DNA of 46,804 nucleotides from CAYLPU01 sp964385635. GTDB taxonomy: Bacteria; Chloroflexota; Anaerolineae; B4-G1. The stretch lies in NCBI GenBank assembly GCA_964385635.1, contig CAYLPU010000032.1, positions 1-46,804 of the forward strand. The letters are read 5' to 3'. The notes beneath the pieces were generated by a model that saw only the letters and a program-made list of their open reading frames with translations, ran no database searches and was not told the origin of the DNA. This document shows, piece by piece, positions 32,000-40,328 of this stretch (positions are counted from its first letter, which is position 1; the number at the start of each line of letters is the position of its first letter). Made by a program: the position numbers and the translations under genes.

Positions 32000-33151
32000 G
32001 TGACGAAACCCGTGTCCACTCTCAGGCTAACGCTACTGCTTTTCGTCACCTTTCGCCTGGGCCTGCTGGCCTTCTGGCCGGCTGACCAACTGGCGCGCTG
32101 GTCAGACTACGACTATTATTACCAGATCGCCAGTTGGGCAGACCAGGGGTGGCTCCCCTATCTCCACTACTGGGTCGAGTACCCGCCCTTGTTCCCATAT
32201 CTTTCGGTCCTGCTGTACCTGCTCACGCCGCATTACGTAGCCTACGCGACCGGGCTGGCGTTAGTGCAACTGGCATTTGAGACCGGCTCACTGGTGCTTC
32301 TCCACCGCCTGGCCTGGCGGGCACTGGGGGAGGCGCGGGTGGACCGGGCTGCCTGGGTGTACGCGCTGCTCTTTGCGCCGGTGGCGACCTGGTGGTTGAG
32401 TTTCGACGCTATCTCCACGTTTTTCCTGCTGCTGACTGTCGAGCGATGGCTGGCAGGCCGCCGGACGGAATCGGCTCTGGCGATGGGGATGGGGGCGCTG
32501 GTGAAGTGGTTTCCTCTGCTTTTCCTCCCCGTTGCCATCCGTTTCCGCCGGGGCTGGCGGGAGGCGATGGGCTACGCAGCGGTGATGATGGCCATAGTTG
32601 CGCTGGTCTGGGGCCTCCTGGCCGTGCTCAGCCCGACATACACCTTTGCCTCACTCCGCTCACTCGGCAGCCGCGCCTCCTGGCAGACTGTTTGGGCGTT
32701 GCTGGACGGGAACCTGGGGACAGGAGCCTACCAGGCGGACCGCCTTGATCCCGCCGCTGCGCTTCGTCCCCAGGGCAATCCGGCCTGCGTTCCCCAATGG
32801 CTCACACTGCTCCTCTTCGGGGGGTTGTACCTGTGGCTGTGGAGGCGGACCCCCGACGAGGGAGAGCCACGGCGCGTGATCAGGTTCACTACCCTGACTG
32901 TAGTGACTTTCTTTCTTTGGTCACGGGGCTGGAGCCCTCAGTGGCTGGGGATGCTGGTGCCATTGCTGCTTCTCTCGTTTCCCCCGGAGCGGGCCGTGCT
33001 ATATGTGGTCGTGCTGACCTTCGTCAACATCGCTGAGTGGCCGGTGTTGCTTTCGCGGGGGATGAACGAGTGGCTCTACCTGACGGTGCCGCTGCGAACT
33101 GGTCTTTTTGTGTTGCTGGTAGTAGAGTTGTGGCGCAGGGTGCGAGTGTGA
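32000..33151 (+). CDS. GT-C-like mannosyltransferase-type membrane protein
   Basis: A 383-residue protein, about 9 spans. The loop after helix 1 reads ARWSDYDYYYQIASWADQGW then YWVEYPPLFPYLSVL, the D-Y-x-Y-Y and E-Y-P-P features of GT87/PIG-M-like transferases. ALVKWFPLLFLPVA follows, matching the K-x-x-P motif in a later loop. The GTG start is supported by GGAGGT six bases upstream. A 98-bp spacer without a clear gene follows. Confidence 0.85.
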   Translation: MTKPVSTLRLTLLLFVTFRLGLLAFWPADQLARWSDYDYYYQIASWADQGWLPYLHYWVEYPPLFPYLSVLLYLLTPHYVAYATGLALVQLAFETGSLVLLHRLAWRALGEARVDRAAWVYALLFAPVATWWLSFDAISTFFLLLTVERWLAGRRTESALAMGMGALVKWFPLLFLPVAIRFRRGWREAMGYAAVMMAIVALVWGLLAVLSPTYTFASLRSLGSRASWQTVWALLDGNLGTGAYQADRLDPAAALRPQGNPACVPQWLTLLLFGGLYLWLWRRTPDEGEPRRVIRFTTLTVVTFFLWSRGWSPQWLGMLVPLLLLSFPPERAVLYVVVLTFVNIAEWPVLLSRGMNEWLYLTVPLRTGLFVLLVVELWRRVRV

Positions 33152-33249
33152 ATGGGCATTGGCCCGGAGTCTGGATAGCGCGAGATTGGTGGCGGTGCTG
33201 GAAACTGGTGCAGACACGCTGCTTTGAAAGGTAGAACTGGCGGAGTGCT

Positions 33250-34380
33250 ATGGGGAAAGCAAAACGTGCCGCTATCTACATCGTGAGGCTCTTGGCGTTG
33301 CCCACATTGCTGCTGGGCGGTATTGAACTGGCGTTGCGTCTGTTCTTTGGGATGCCACAGGGGTTGTTTTGTGCTCTGTTCCCCGCACCCAACGGGCTTT
33401 ATCCACCCAACCGCCGTATGGTTCTGGATTTCGGCGTAGTGCCCTATGTCGTCGAGTCCAACTCGCTGGGCTTTCGTGGCCCGGAGATCAACATTCAAAA
33501 GCCGCCAGGCGTGTTCCGCATCGCCGCGCTGGGCGACTCGATGACAGATGGTTTCTTTGTGGACAGCGATGCTACCTTTCCCTACCTGCTCCAGCAGAAC
33601 TTGCACAGACAGGGCTGGTTTGTCGAAGTGATCAATGCGGCCCATGGCGGCGGGACGATCAACACCGAGTTTGCGATGCTGGAAGAGCACGTGCTACCGC
33701 TCAACCCGGACCTGGTCATTCTCACCTGGTCGCCCAATGACATTGGTGACCTGATGTCTGAAACTGTCCACCGGATGCCAGGGATGGCTTTTGCCTCGGG
33801 CCCTCGGGCAACGCTGGGGTGGCTGGCCTGTCACTCTGCCGTCAGCGAAGGCCTGCTGGATGTTTACCTCCGTGGCCTTTCAGACAAGTATCGCTGGTTG
33901 ACCCGCCAGACTGGCGAACTCATCCTTGATGATCGGCGCTACCAAGTCTCAGGCAATACCGAGTTTGCACGGAATGCGCAATACACTCTGGATGGCGTCA
34001 CGGAAACAGACGGGCAGGTCATCGTGGAGCCGTCCACGCCCAACACAGAGGTAGCGATTCAGACTTACTTGCAATGGTTGCGCCGCATGGACCAGATGTT
34101 GTGTGATCGCAAGACACAGTTCGTATTCGTGTACCACCCGGCCTATTCGCAGGTATATGTACCAGGCAGCTCCATGCGCATGCGCGATATCCTACGCAAC
34201 GAGTGCGCGCGATTGGGAGTGCCTTTTCTCGACCTGACTCCTGTGTTTCAGGAGAGAGGCCAGCAGCAGGCGCTGGACCTGGCACCTTTGGATTACCATC
34301 TCAATCCCTACGGCAACCAGGTCGTGGCTGATGGGTTGACCGACTTTCTTCAATCGGCCGGCCTGCTGCCTGCGAAATGA
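33250..34380 (+). CDS. SGNH/GDSL-type hydrolase, membrane-anchored
   Basis: A 376-residue protein with an N-terminal membrane anchor (about residues 8-32), so the catalytic domain should face outside. Block I is GDSMTDG (95-101, nucleophile Ser), block II the Gly in NAAHGGGT, block III SPND (Asn), and block V D348-Y-H350 in DYHLNPYGNQ. These are the four SGNH catalytic blocks, as in esterases and acetyl-modifying enzymes of surface polysaccharide loci. It may remove or add an acyl group on the glycan made here. Its stop is followed in the same frame by a YfhO C-terminal fragment. Confidence 0.88.
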   Translation: MGKAKRAAIYIVRLLALPTLLLGGIELALRLFFGMPQGLFCALFPAPNGLYPPNRRMVLDFGVVPYVVESNSLGFRGPEINIQKPPGVFRIAALGDSMTDGFFVDSDATFPYLLQQNLHRQGWFVEVINAAHGGGTINTEFAMLEEHVLPLNPDLVILTWSPNDIGDLMSETVHRMPGMAFASGPRATLGWLACHSAVSEGLLDVYLRGLSDKYRWLTRQTGELILDDRRYQVSGNTEFARNAQYTLDGVTETDGQVIVEPSTPNTEVAIQTYLQWLRRMDQMLCDRKTQFVFVYHPAYSQVYVPGSSMRMRDILRNECARLGVPFLDLTPVFQERGQQQALDLAPLDYHLNPYGNQVVADGLTDFLQSAGLLPAK

Positions 34381-34602
34381 ACCTGGGTGGTGCTCAGCGA
34401 TACATACTTCCCGGGCTGGTGTGCATGGGTGGATGAGGAGGAAATGCCAGTGTTGCGGGCCGTACGCGTGTCTGCCGGTAAACACAGGGTTGTGCTAGAA
34501 TATAGGTCACAACCGCTTGAGATAGGGGAATGGGTGAGCGCCGGTGGTGTAGCAATTGTGGCGGGTCTATGGATATGGGACAGGTGCAGGTCTCGTCGAT
34601 GA
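34381..34602 (+). pseudogene. YfhO C-terminal domain fragment
   Basis: The conceptual product TWVVLSDTYFPGWCAWVDEEE, then PVLRAVRVSAGKHRVVLEYR and a membrane helix, matches only the last about 75 residues of the YfhO-like proteins (compare VLADTWYPGWQATVNG in the 16805 gene). No start codon or upstream domain is present. It follows the SGNH gene stop directly and in the same frame. It is probably what is left of a deleted B-type gene. The following 34603-34711 spacer holds nothing recognisable. Confidence 0.75.
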
Positions 34603-34711
34603 AACGCTACCATCTGTATCAGCGTTGCTTGCTCTCGGTGCTGTTGCTGCCGACGAGTTTGAGCACTGCGCGGCACACTGTCCGATGGAGATTGGCCAAG
34701 AGGTCACCTCT

Positions 34712-35926
34712 ATGCGCCGGCTAATGCTTCTGCTCGTGGTGGGTCTGTTCCTGGTCGGCAATGTGGTGGCGACCCATGTGCTCTTCACCTCCCGCTACCC
34801 CGGGGCCAATGACTTTGCTTCTCGCTGGGGTGGGGCGCGGGCTTTCTGGCGCGAGGGGTTCAGCCCTTACTCCGACGAGGCCACGCGACAGATCCAGTTA
34901 CTCATCTACGGCCGTCCCATCCAGCCGGAGGAGGAGCAGGAGTTCGACCCCGGTCCCTTCGCCTATCCCTTCTACACGGTGTTCCTGCTCTGGCCGTTGG
35001 TATGGCTGCCTTACCCCTGGGCGGAAGCGGTCTGGCTGGTGCTGCTGGAAGCCTGTTTGTCGGTGGGACTTCTACTTGCGCTCCGCATCCACAGTTGGTG
35101 GCCACCGCGCTGGCTGTTGGCCTGCACCGCGCTCTGGGCGTTCCTATTCTATCCCAACGCCCGGGCGTTGATCCTGGGGCAGTTCGCTGTCTTTGTCTTC
35201 GCGATGATCGCTTTGGTGCTCTGGGCATTGGAGGAGCGACGGGATATCCTGGCTGGACTCTGTCTTGCTATCTCGACGGTCAAGCCCCAGATGGTCTTCC
35301 TGCTTGTTCCTTTGTTGCTGTGGTGGGCGATGCGGGAGCCCCGCTACCGCTTCGTGGGCAGTTTCCTGGGTGGGATGGCGATGCTGCTGGGGGCCTCCTG
35401 GCTGGCCGAGCCGGGCTGGATGACCGGTTTCCTCCGCCAGATGGCCCGCTATTCCTCCTACACAGCCATCGGCTCTCCCATCTGGATTCTTACTCATGTC
35501 ACCTTGCCATCGCTGGGAACGTGGGGGGAGTGGGGGCTTTCGCTGGTCGCCACCGGTTACGTGCTGGCCGCCTGGTATTCCTCGCTGCGCGAGGGGACGA
35601 AAGGGGCGCTGGCCTGGGCAGTCGGGCTGTGCCTGATTGTAACTAACCTGGTGGCGCTGCGCACGGCGACGACCAATTACGTGGTCTTGCTCCTGCCTCT
35701 GGTGATGGTCTTCCGGTCGCTCCAGCGTGGGCGCGCGAGGGCATGGCTGGTGCTGTTGGTCGAGATGGTGCTGCTGGTGGGGTTATGGGCTCTCTTTCTG
35801 ACCACCGTGGTGGGTAAGTTTGAGCATCCGGTCGTTTACTTGCCTCTGCCTTTCGGGTTGCTGGCGGTCTTTGCGCTGGCCCGTCATTGGCTGGTGGGCG
35901 AGGGCACTCGGCTGGGGGTGGCTTGA
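34712..35926 (+). CDS. GT87-family-like polyprenyl-phosphate sugar transferase
   Basis: A 404-residue protein with about 10 spans. The loop after helix 1 has YPGANDFASRWGGARAFWREGFSPYSDEATRQIQ, and then FDPGPFAYPFYTVFLLWPL, the N-D-F ... Y-P-x-Y pattern of GT87 (DUF2029) mannosyltransferases. A middle segment GQFAVFVFAMIALVLWALEE and LAISTVKPQMVFLL also match the family. I chose ATG 34712 because AGAGGT lies seven bases upstream; longer frames run into the YfhO fragment. The next (broken) gene begins immediately after its stop (TGAGATG). Confidence 0.88.
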   Translation: MRRLMLLLVVGLFLVGNVVATHVLFTSRYPGANDFASRWGGARAFWREGFSPYSDEATRQIQLLIYGRPIQPEEEQEFDPGPFAYPFYTVFLLWPLVWLPYPWAEAVWLVLLEACLSVGLLLALRIHSWWPPRWLLACTALWAFLFYPNARALILGQFAVFVFAMIALVLWALEERRDILAGLCLAISTVKPQMVFLLVPLLLWWAMREPRYRFVGSFLGGMAMLLGASWLAEPGWMTGFLRQMARYSSYTAIGSPIWILTHVTLPSLGTWGEWGLSLVATGYVLAAWYSSLREGTKGALAWAVGLCLIVTNLVALRTATTNYVVLLLPLVMVFRSLQRGRARAWLVLLVEMVLLVGLWALFLTTVVGKFEHPVVYLPLPFGLLAVFALARHWLVGEGTRLGVA

Positions 35927-35927
35927 G

Positions 35928-36516
35928 ATGACCGACACGGTGGCTAAGAACTTGGCATCTCATGGTGTGCGCTGGTGTTTGGGCACTTTCCTCGCGATGC
36001 GGCTCGCACTAACTGCGTGGCCCGCTCTTGTCCTACGCGTCTATCCCATTGAGATCCCATGGCAGGACCCGGTGGGGGTGGCTCTAGTGGTGCCGTTGGC
36101 TTATCTGTGGTGGCGGGCCAAAGTGCCCTGGAAAACGTGGGGGCTGGCGCTACTGGCTGTCCTTATGCGTTTCTCGCGTGGGCGCTGTACGTACGGTTGG
36201 GGCTTCGAGTCTCCCTGTATTCCCCGACTTATTTGCGGTGACGCTGTTTGCTGCTCTGATTATGATCGCCTTTCGCGTGCTGCCCAGGGAGTACATGCTA
36301 TTGATGGTTTCTTTGTTTTTTGTTCCTCTGGTGAAGCTGAGCGGTGACGGTTTGCTGAGGGCTATGTCACGTTACGTGTTGCCCCTCTTCCCTGGTTTTG
36401 TCTTGCTAGCCCGATCAGGGCGGCGGCCCAGGTTCCGCTGGCCGTGGATATGCCTCTCCTTCACTTTACAGGCCATCGCCTCGGCGGCCTTTTTCCTTTG
36501 GTTCTGGGTGACATAG
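35928..36516 (+). pseudogene. PIG-V-like mannosyltransferase, decayed across three frames
   Basis: The N-terminus (NLASHGVRWCLGTFLAMRLA, then LRVYPIEIPWQDPVGVAL) is in one frame, a short middle piece (LAWALYVRLGLRVSLYSPTY) in a second, and the C-terminus (FRVLPREYMLLMVSLFFVPL, then SRYVLPLFPGFVLLARSG) in a third. Together they give about 190 codons where about 400 would be expected, so the catalytic middle has been lost as well as the frame. The S-R-Y-V-L-x-L-F-P motif marks it as a bacterial PIG-V-type mannosyltransferase relative. Confidence 0.7.
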
Positions 36517-36518
36517 TG

Positions 36519-38114
36519 ATGGAAGCCCGGTTGCCCTTACGATGGTACAGGATCTGGCCTGAAGATTGGCCATATCGAGTGCTTATTCCGTTGCTGGCTT
36601 TCAGTCTGCGCGTGGTCCACCTCCAGGCCCGTTCCCTCTGGTACGACGAGGCATTCGCTGTGCTATATGCCTCCCTGAGCCCGGAGCGGATGGTTTATGG
36701 GACCGTGACGCCGGTGGCGGGTGCTGGCGCGGCGGACGTGCATCCCCTGCTCTACTACTTCCTCCTGCACGGCTGGATGGGACTGGTTGGCCGGTCTCCA
36801 CTGGCGGTCCGTTTCTTCTCCGTGGGACTGGGGATGGTCACCGTGGCGCTTCTCTGGCGGCTGGCGGCCTGGTGCTTTGGCCGGCGGACCGGCATGGCGG
36901 TGGGACTGCTGGCAGCGGTTAGCCCTTTCCACGTGGCCTACTCCCAGGAGGCGCGGATGTACGGGCTGCTGGGCCTGGCGGCTGTGACGGCGGCGTGGGG
37001 ATTGTTGCGGGCGTTGGAGTGTGGGAGTGCAGGGGTGTGGGAGCGTGGGGGTGTGGGGGGCAGGAGGCGGGTCCAGTGGTGGGCGCTCTATGTTGTAGGG
37101 GCTGCGCTCACTCTCTATGCTCACAATCTGGGCGCGTTCGTCCTGCTGGCTCTCAATGTGTTGGTGGTGATCCGCCGCCGCTGGTACCGCTGCCTGCCGG
37201 CGCTGGCCCTGGCCGACCTAGCCGTGCTGGCGCTCTTCAGTCCCTGGCTGGTCGGGGCGCTGCCGGGGCAGATAGGCTTCGTGGGGCGAGGGTACTGGCT
37301 GGCGCCGCCGGGAGCGGAGGAGGTTGTTCGTGCTATGATGCTTCCGTTGCTCACCTTCTATGAGCCGGCACCGGTCTGGCTCCTCGGTGTAGGGCTATTT
37401 ACTGGTGTGCTTCTCCTGGCACTGCTGGCTCTACGGGCTTGGCAGGCCCGCTCGCAGGCTGGCTGGTTCCTGTTCCTGTGCTGGGTGCCGATCTTCCTGC
37501 TTCTGCTCATCTCCCGCTGGCGGCCGGTCTACCTGGAGCGGACGCTGTTACCATCGGCGCTCTTCTACCTGGTGGCGGTGGGGTGGCTGTTGACTCGGGG
37601 CGGCCTGCCGCGCTCGCTGAGCCTGGGGCTGGTGGCGCTGCTGGCAGTGAGCACGGCCGGATCCTTGGGGGTTCACTATACCTACGTTGGCTTCCCCCGC
37701 CCGCCCTTCCCGGAAGCGGCGGCCTATCTGCGGAACTGCGTCGAGCCTGCCGACGTCGTGATTCACACCAACAAACTGACCTACTTCCCGATGCACTATT
37801 ATGCCCCCCATCTGCCCGGTGTCTTCCTGGCCGACCCGCCCGGCTCACCGCAGGACACCCTCGCTCGCCCCACGCAGGAGGCATTGGGCATCTTCGCTAC
37901 TCCCACCATCACCGAGGCAGTGGGAGAGGTGGGGCGGGTTTGGCTGGTCTATTTTCCTCGCGAGGTGGAGGAGGTGCAGGCAATGGGCGCCGAGCACCCG
38001 GCGCTGGCCTGGCTGGAGGGTCGCTTCGGGCCGGCGGTCGGGAGACCTTGGCCAACGGAGCAGGAGCGGTTCAGCGACCTGGTGGTAGCGCTCTACCGGC
38101 GGAAGGAGCCATAG
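36519..38114 (+). CDS. GT39-type GT-C glycosyltransferase
   Basis: A 531-residue protein, about 11 spans. The catalytic-type loop is ARSLWYDEAFAVLYASLSPE (D-E after helix 1), then HPLLYYFLLHGWM, and SPFHVAYSQEARMYGLLGL, all typical of GT39/PMT-like enzymes that act outside the membrane. The C-terminus is soluble. Two repeat-derived inserts: an octamer array (37013) encoding CGSAGVWERGGVGG and the palindromic element (38028) encoding GPAVGRPWPT. ATG 36519 is preferred; the longer frame runs back into the broken PIG-V-like gene. Confidence 0.88.
   Translation: MEARLPLRWYRIWPEDWPYRVLIPLLAFSLRVVHLQARSLWYDEAFAVLYASLSPERMVYGTVTPVAGAGAADVHPLLYYFLLHGWMGLVGRSPLAVRFFSVGLGMVTVALLWRLAAWCFGRRTGMAVGLLAAVSPFHVAYSQEARMYGLLGLAAVTAAWGLLRALECGSAGVWERGGVGGRRRVQWWALYVVGAALTLYAHNLGAFVLLALNVLVVIRRRWYRCLPALALADLAVLALFSPWLVGALPGQIGFVGRGYWLAPPGAEEVVRAMMLPLLTFYEPAPVWLLGVGLFTGVLLLALLALRAWQARSQAGWFLFLCWVPIFLLLLISRWRPVYLERTLLPSALFYLVAVGWLLTRGGLPRSLSLGLVALLAVSTAGSLGVHYTYVGFPRPPFPEAAAYLRNCVEPADVVIHTNKLTYFPMHYYAPHLPGVFLADPPGSPQDTLARPTQEALGIFATPTITEAVGEVGRVWLVYFPREVEEVQAMGAEHPALAWLEGRFGPAVGRPWPTEQERFSDLVVALYRRKEP
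37013..37060. repeat. Octamer array, GTGGGAGT type
   Basis: Six 8-bp units (GTTGGAGT, GTGGGAGT, GCAGGGGT, GTGGGAGC, GTGGGGGT, GTGGGGGG), 48 bp and so in frame. They encode a loop between membrane spans of the 36519 protein. Confidence 0.75.
38028..38056. repeat. Palindromic element, second in-gene copy
   Basis: A 29-bp copy, identical to the element at 15926 apart from its first base. It is read in the same frame as there and gives the same peptide (GPAVGRPWPT) in the C-terminal soluble region of an unrelated protein. Confidence 0.85.
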
Positions 38115-38115
38115 C

Positions 38116-38386
38116 GTGGGACGGATGACGCGGCAAGAGTGGGCGTGGGTGGTGGCGGTGGCCGGCCTGGTGGTGGCTGTCTCGACGGTGCCGTATATAG
38201 CGGGCTACCTGGCGCAGACGGCGGAGGTGCGCTTAGCGCTGGCGCGTTGCTGGACTGAATGGACTGCCACGGTGTTTTATGGGGCAAGACGAGCAGGCAC
38301 TGGGCGGATTCGATCCGGACCACAGCGGTAGCCTGGTACGGGTGTTCATACAGAAGGATGTATCCCTCTACGAGGTACAACGATGA
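38116..38386 (+). pseudogene. Family A remnant, second internal-deletion derivative
   Basis: The first about 50 codons (TRQEWAWVVAVAGLVVAVST, then PYIAGYLAQTAEVR) are near-identical at DNA level to the start of the intact family A gene at 40325 and can be aligned up to its MDYH motif. A jump then leads, in another frame, to the end of that gene (MGQDEQALGGFDP, compare GPDEQALGDFDP). About 450 codons are missing. The stop overlaps the next start as ATGA. The deletion endpoints differ from those of the 23433 remnant. Confidence 0.8.
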
Positions 38387-40131
38387 GCGGACGTGCGCGC
38401 TGGAATTTCGTTCTCTTTGTAGCAATTCTGTCCATCCTGGTGACGGCCCTCTTCACTACCCCTTTGGTGTTCTTATGGCGGACGCATTTGGCTGGCTTCT
38501 ATGGGTCCGACGCCTTCTCCCACGCCTGGTCCACATGGTGGTTCGATAAGTCACTGTTCACTCTCCATCGCTCGCCTGCACAAGTGGATAGGATCTACTA
38601 CCCGACGACCATCTATCATCCAAAAGTGGCGGTGACTCCCTGGGCCAAGCTGATAGCGCTTCCCGGCGTTCATTGGGGAAGCCCCATTGCTACCTATAAT
38701 ATGCATCTGTTCGCATCCTATGTGCTTACCTGGGTGTTGATGGCGCTCATGTGTCTGGAATTGACCGGCAGTCGGGCGGCGGCGGTGGTGGGCGGGGCGA
38801 TCTTCACCTTCTGCGCCAACCGGACGCTGCATGTTCTCAATGGTCACTTCACCCAGGTTCTTACCTATCCATATCCGCTGTTGGTCCTCTGTCTGTGGCG
38901 CGTGCTAAGACACCCGACCATCGGGCGCGGGCTGGCACTGGGGGGTGCGTTGGTCATGGCTTCCACCGTTGACCTGATGCCGCTGGCGTATTTCACCGCT
39001 CCGGTCACTGTAGGTGTGTTGCTTTTCTTCCTGCTTACCGATCGTCCACGGGTGCTTTCGCGTGCCGCGCTGATGAGCCTTGGGGTGGGATTCGGGTTGG
39101 CAGCGCTGATTCTACTCCCATTGGTGTGGCCGTTGCTCTCCTGCGCTGCGCGAGGGGAGTTGGGTTTTTACCACGCAGCGGGCATCCTGGACTACTCGGC
39201 GGACGCGCTGGCGTTGGTGGTACCGCCTCCGGGGCACCCACTCTGCCGGGTCTGGCCCGGACTGTGGAGGCTCTCGGTGCGCACCATCTCGAACGTTAGT
39301 TATACGGAGGGGGTCGTCTATGCCGGTTGGGTGACGCTGGTACTGGCGGCGATAGGCACGCTGAGGGGGTGGCGGAGGCGGCACGACGTGCGTCTCTGGG
39401 TGACGGTAGCGGCAGGCGCTTCGCTTCTGGCGCTTGGACCCATCCTGCGAGTGGGAGGGCGGCTGGTGACCATCGAAGGACGGCCGTTTGTGCTCCCCTA
39501 CCGCCTGGTGGGAATGCTGCCCCTGCTCTCGTGGGGACGGACCCCGGCGCGTTTGAACCTCACCGCTATGTTTGCCCTGGCGATCTTGGCCGCGTATGGC
39601 ATGGTGTGGCTGGTCGGCAGGATCCGCCGGCGGGTATGGCGGCAGGTAGTGGTGGCTGGGGTGGTGGCGTTGGTTATCTTCGACGCGATCTTCCTCTTTC
39701 CCTGGCCGATGGCTGATGCCAGCGTGCCCGCCTTTTACAGGGACTTGGCAGCCGACCGGCGTTCGGTGGCGGTTCTTGACTTACCTGTATTGGACTACGT
39801 GGCTGCCAAGTATCACGTGCTCTATCAGATGGTGCACGGCCATGCTATCGTGGGGGGATACAGGGACCGACGCACAGCGGAGGCAGAAGAGTCTATGGCG
39901 GAATTGGAGGCACTGGCGCTTCCCGGCGGGGATCCGCTGGCGCTAGCCGATTACGGCATAGGCTATGTTATTCTGTATCGGGACTTTCTAGAGCCAGACG
40001 ATCTTGAGGCTGTGACCATGTATCTTGTTGAGCAGTTGGGTCCCCCACTCTACGAAGACGAGCGGATTGTGGCTTTTGCTGTGCCGGGCGCTCTGGAGAT
40101 TGCTCCACCACCGCTGGAGGGAAATTGGTGA
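38383..40131 (+). CDS. GT-C-like membrane protein, distant YfhO relative
   Basis: A 582-residue protein with about 12 spans. The N-terminus has GFYGSDAFSHAWSTWWFDKS and IYYPTTIYHPKVAVTPWAKL, and a middle motif LPLLSWGRTPARLNLTAMFA parallels LRVPPRxxxL of the YfhO-like proteins. The C-terminus is a soluble domain (DLPVLDYVAAKYHVLYQMVHG). It holds the position of a B gene after a family A remnant, with ATGA overlap. No heptamer arrays are seen in it. Substrate unknown. Confidence 0.82.
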   Translation: MSGRARWNFVLFVAILSILVTALFTTPLVFLWRTHLAGFYGSDAFSHAWSTWWFDKSLFTLHRSPAQVDRIYYPTTIYHPKVAVTPWAKLIALPGVHWGSPIATYNMHLFASYVLTWVLMALMCLELTGSRAAAVVGGAIFTFCANRTLHVLNGHFTQVLTYPYPLLVLCLWRVLRHPTIGRGLALGGALVMASTVDLMPLAYFTAPVTVGVLLFFLLTDRPRVLSRAALMSLGVGFGLAALILLPLVWPLLSCAARGELGFYHAAGILDYSADALALVVPPPGHPLCRVWPGLWRLSVRTISNVSYTEGVVYAGWVTLVLAAIGTLRGWRRRHDVRLWVTVAAGASLLALGPILRVGGRLVTIEGRPFVLPYRLVGMLPLLSWGRTPARLNLTAMFALAILAAYGMVWLVGRIRRRVWRQVVVAGVVALVIFDAIFLFPWPMADASVPAFYRDLAADRRSVAVLDLPVLDYVAAKYHVLYQMVHGHAIVGGYRDRRTAEAEESMAELEALALPGGDPLALADYGIGYVILYRDFLEPDDLEAVTMYLVEQLGPPLYEDERIVAFAVPGALEIAPPPLEGNW

Positions 40132-40328
40132 GAGGACAAAGCAGGCACAGCATAGGAGGGGGTCTGGTACGTGGCCTTCGACGGACGTGGGAGGAGTACC
40201 GCGCTCTGGGCTACGCCGATGTGCCGAACCGGGCCTGGCTGCGTGCCCATTGCCGTCAGGAGGGGGAAACGCATGCTGTCGCTGATGTAGAGGTCTGTCA
40301 CTTTGTGGACTGCGAGGTGAAGCCATGA
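40128..40328 (+). CDS. Small hypothetical protein or gene remnant
   Basis: A 66-residue frame whose GTG overlaps the previous stop (GTGA) and whose stop overlaps the next start (ATGA). The product has WEEYRALGYADVPNRAWLRA and EGETHAVADVEVCHFVDCEV; I recognise no family. The tight overlaps at both ends favour translation, but it may equally be the leftover of a deleted GT-C gene, like the neighbours at 38116 and 34381. Confidence 0.4.
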   Translation: MRGQSRHSIGGGLVRGLRRTWEEYRALGYADVPNRAWLRAHCRQEGETHAVADVEVCHFVDCEVKP

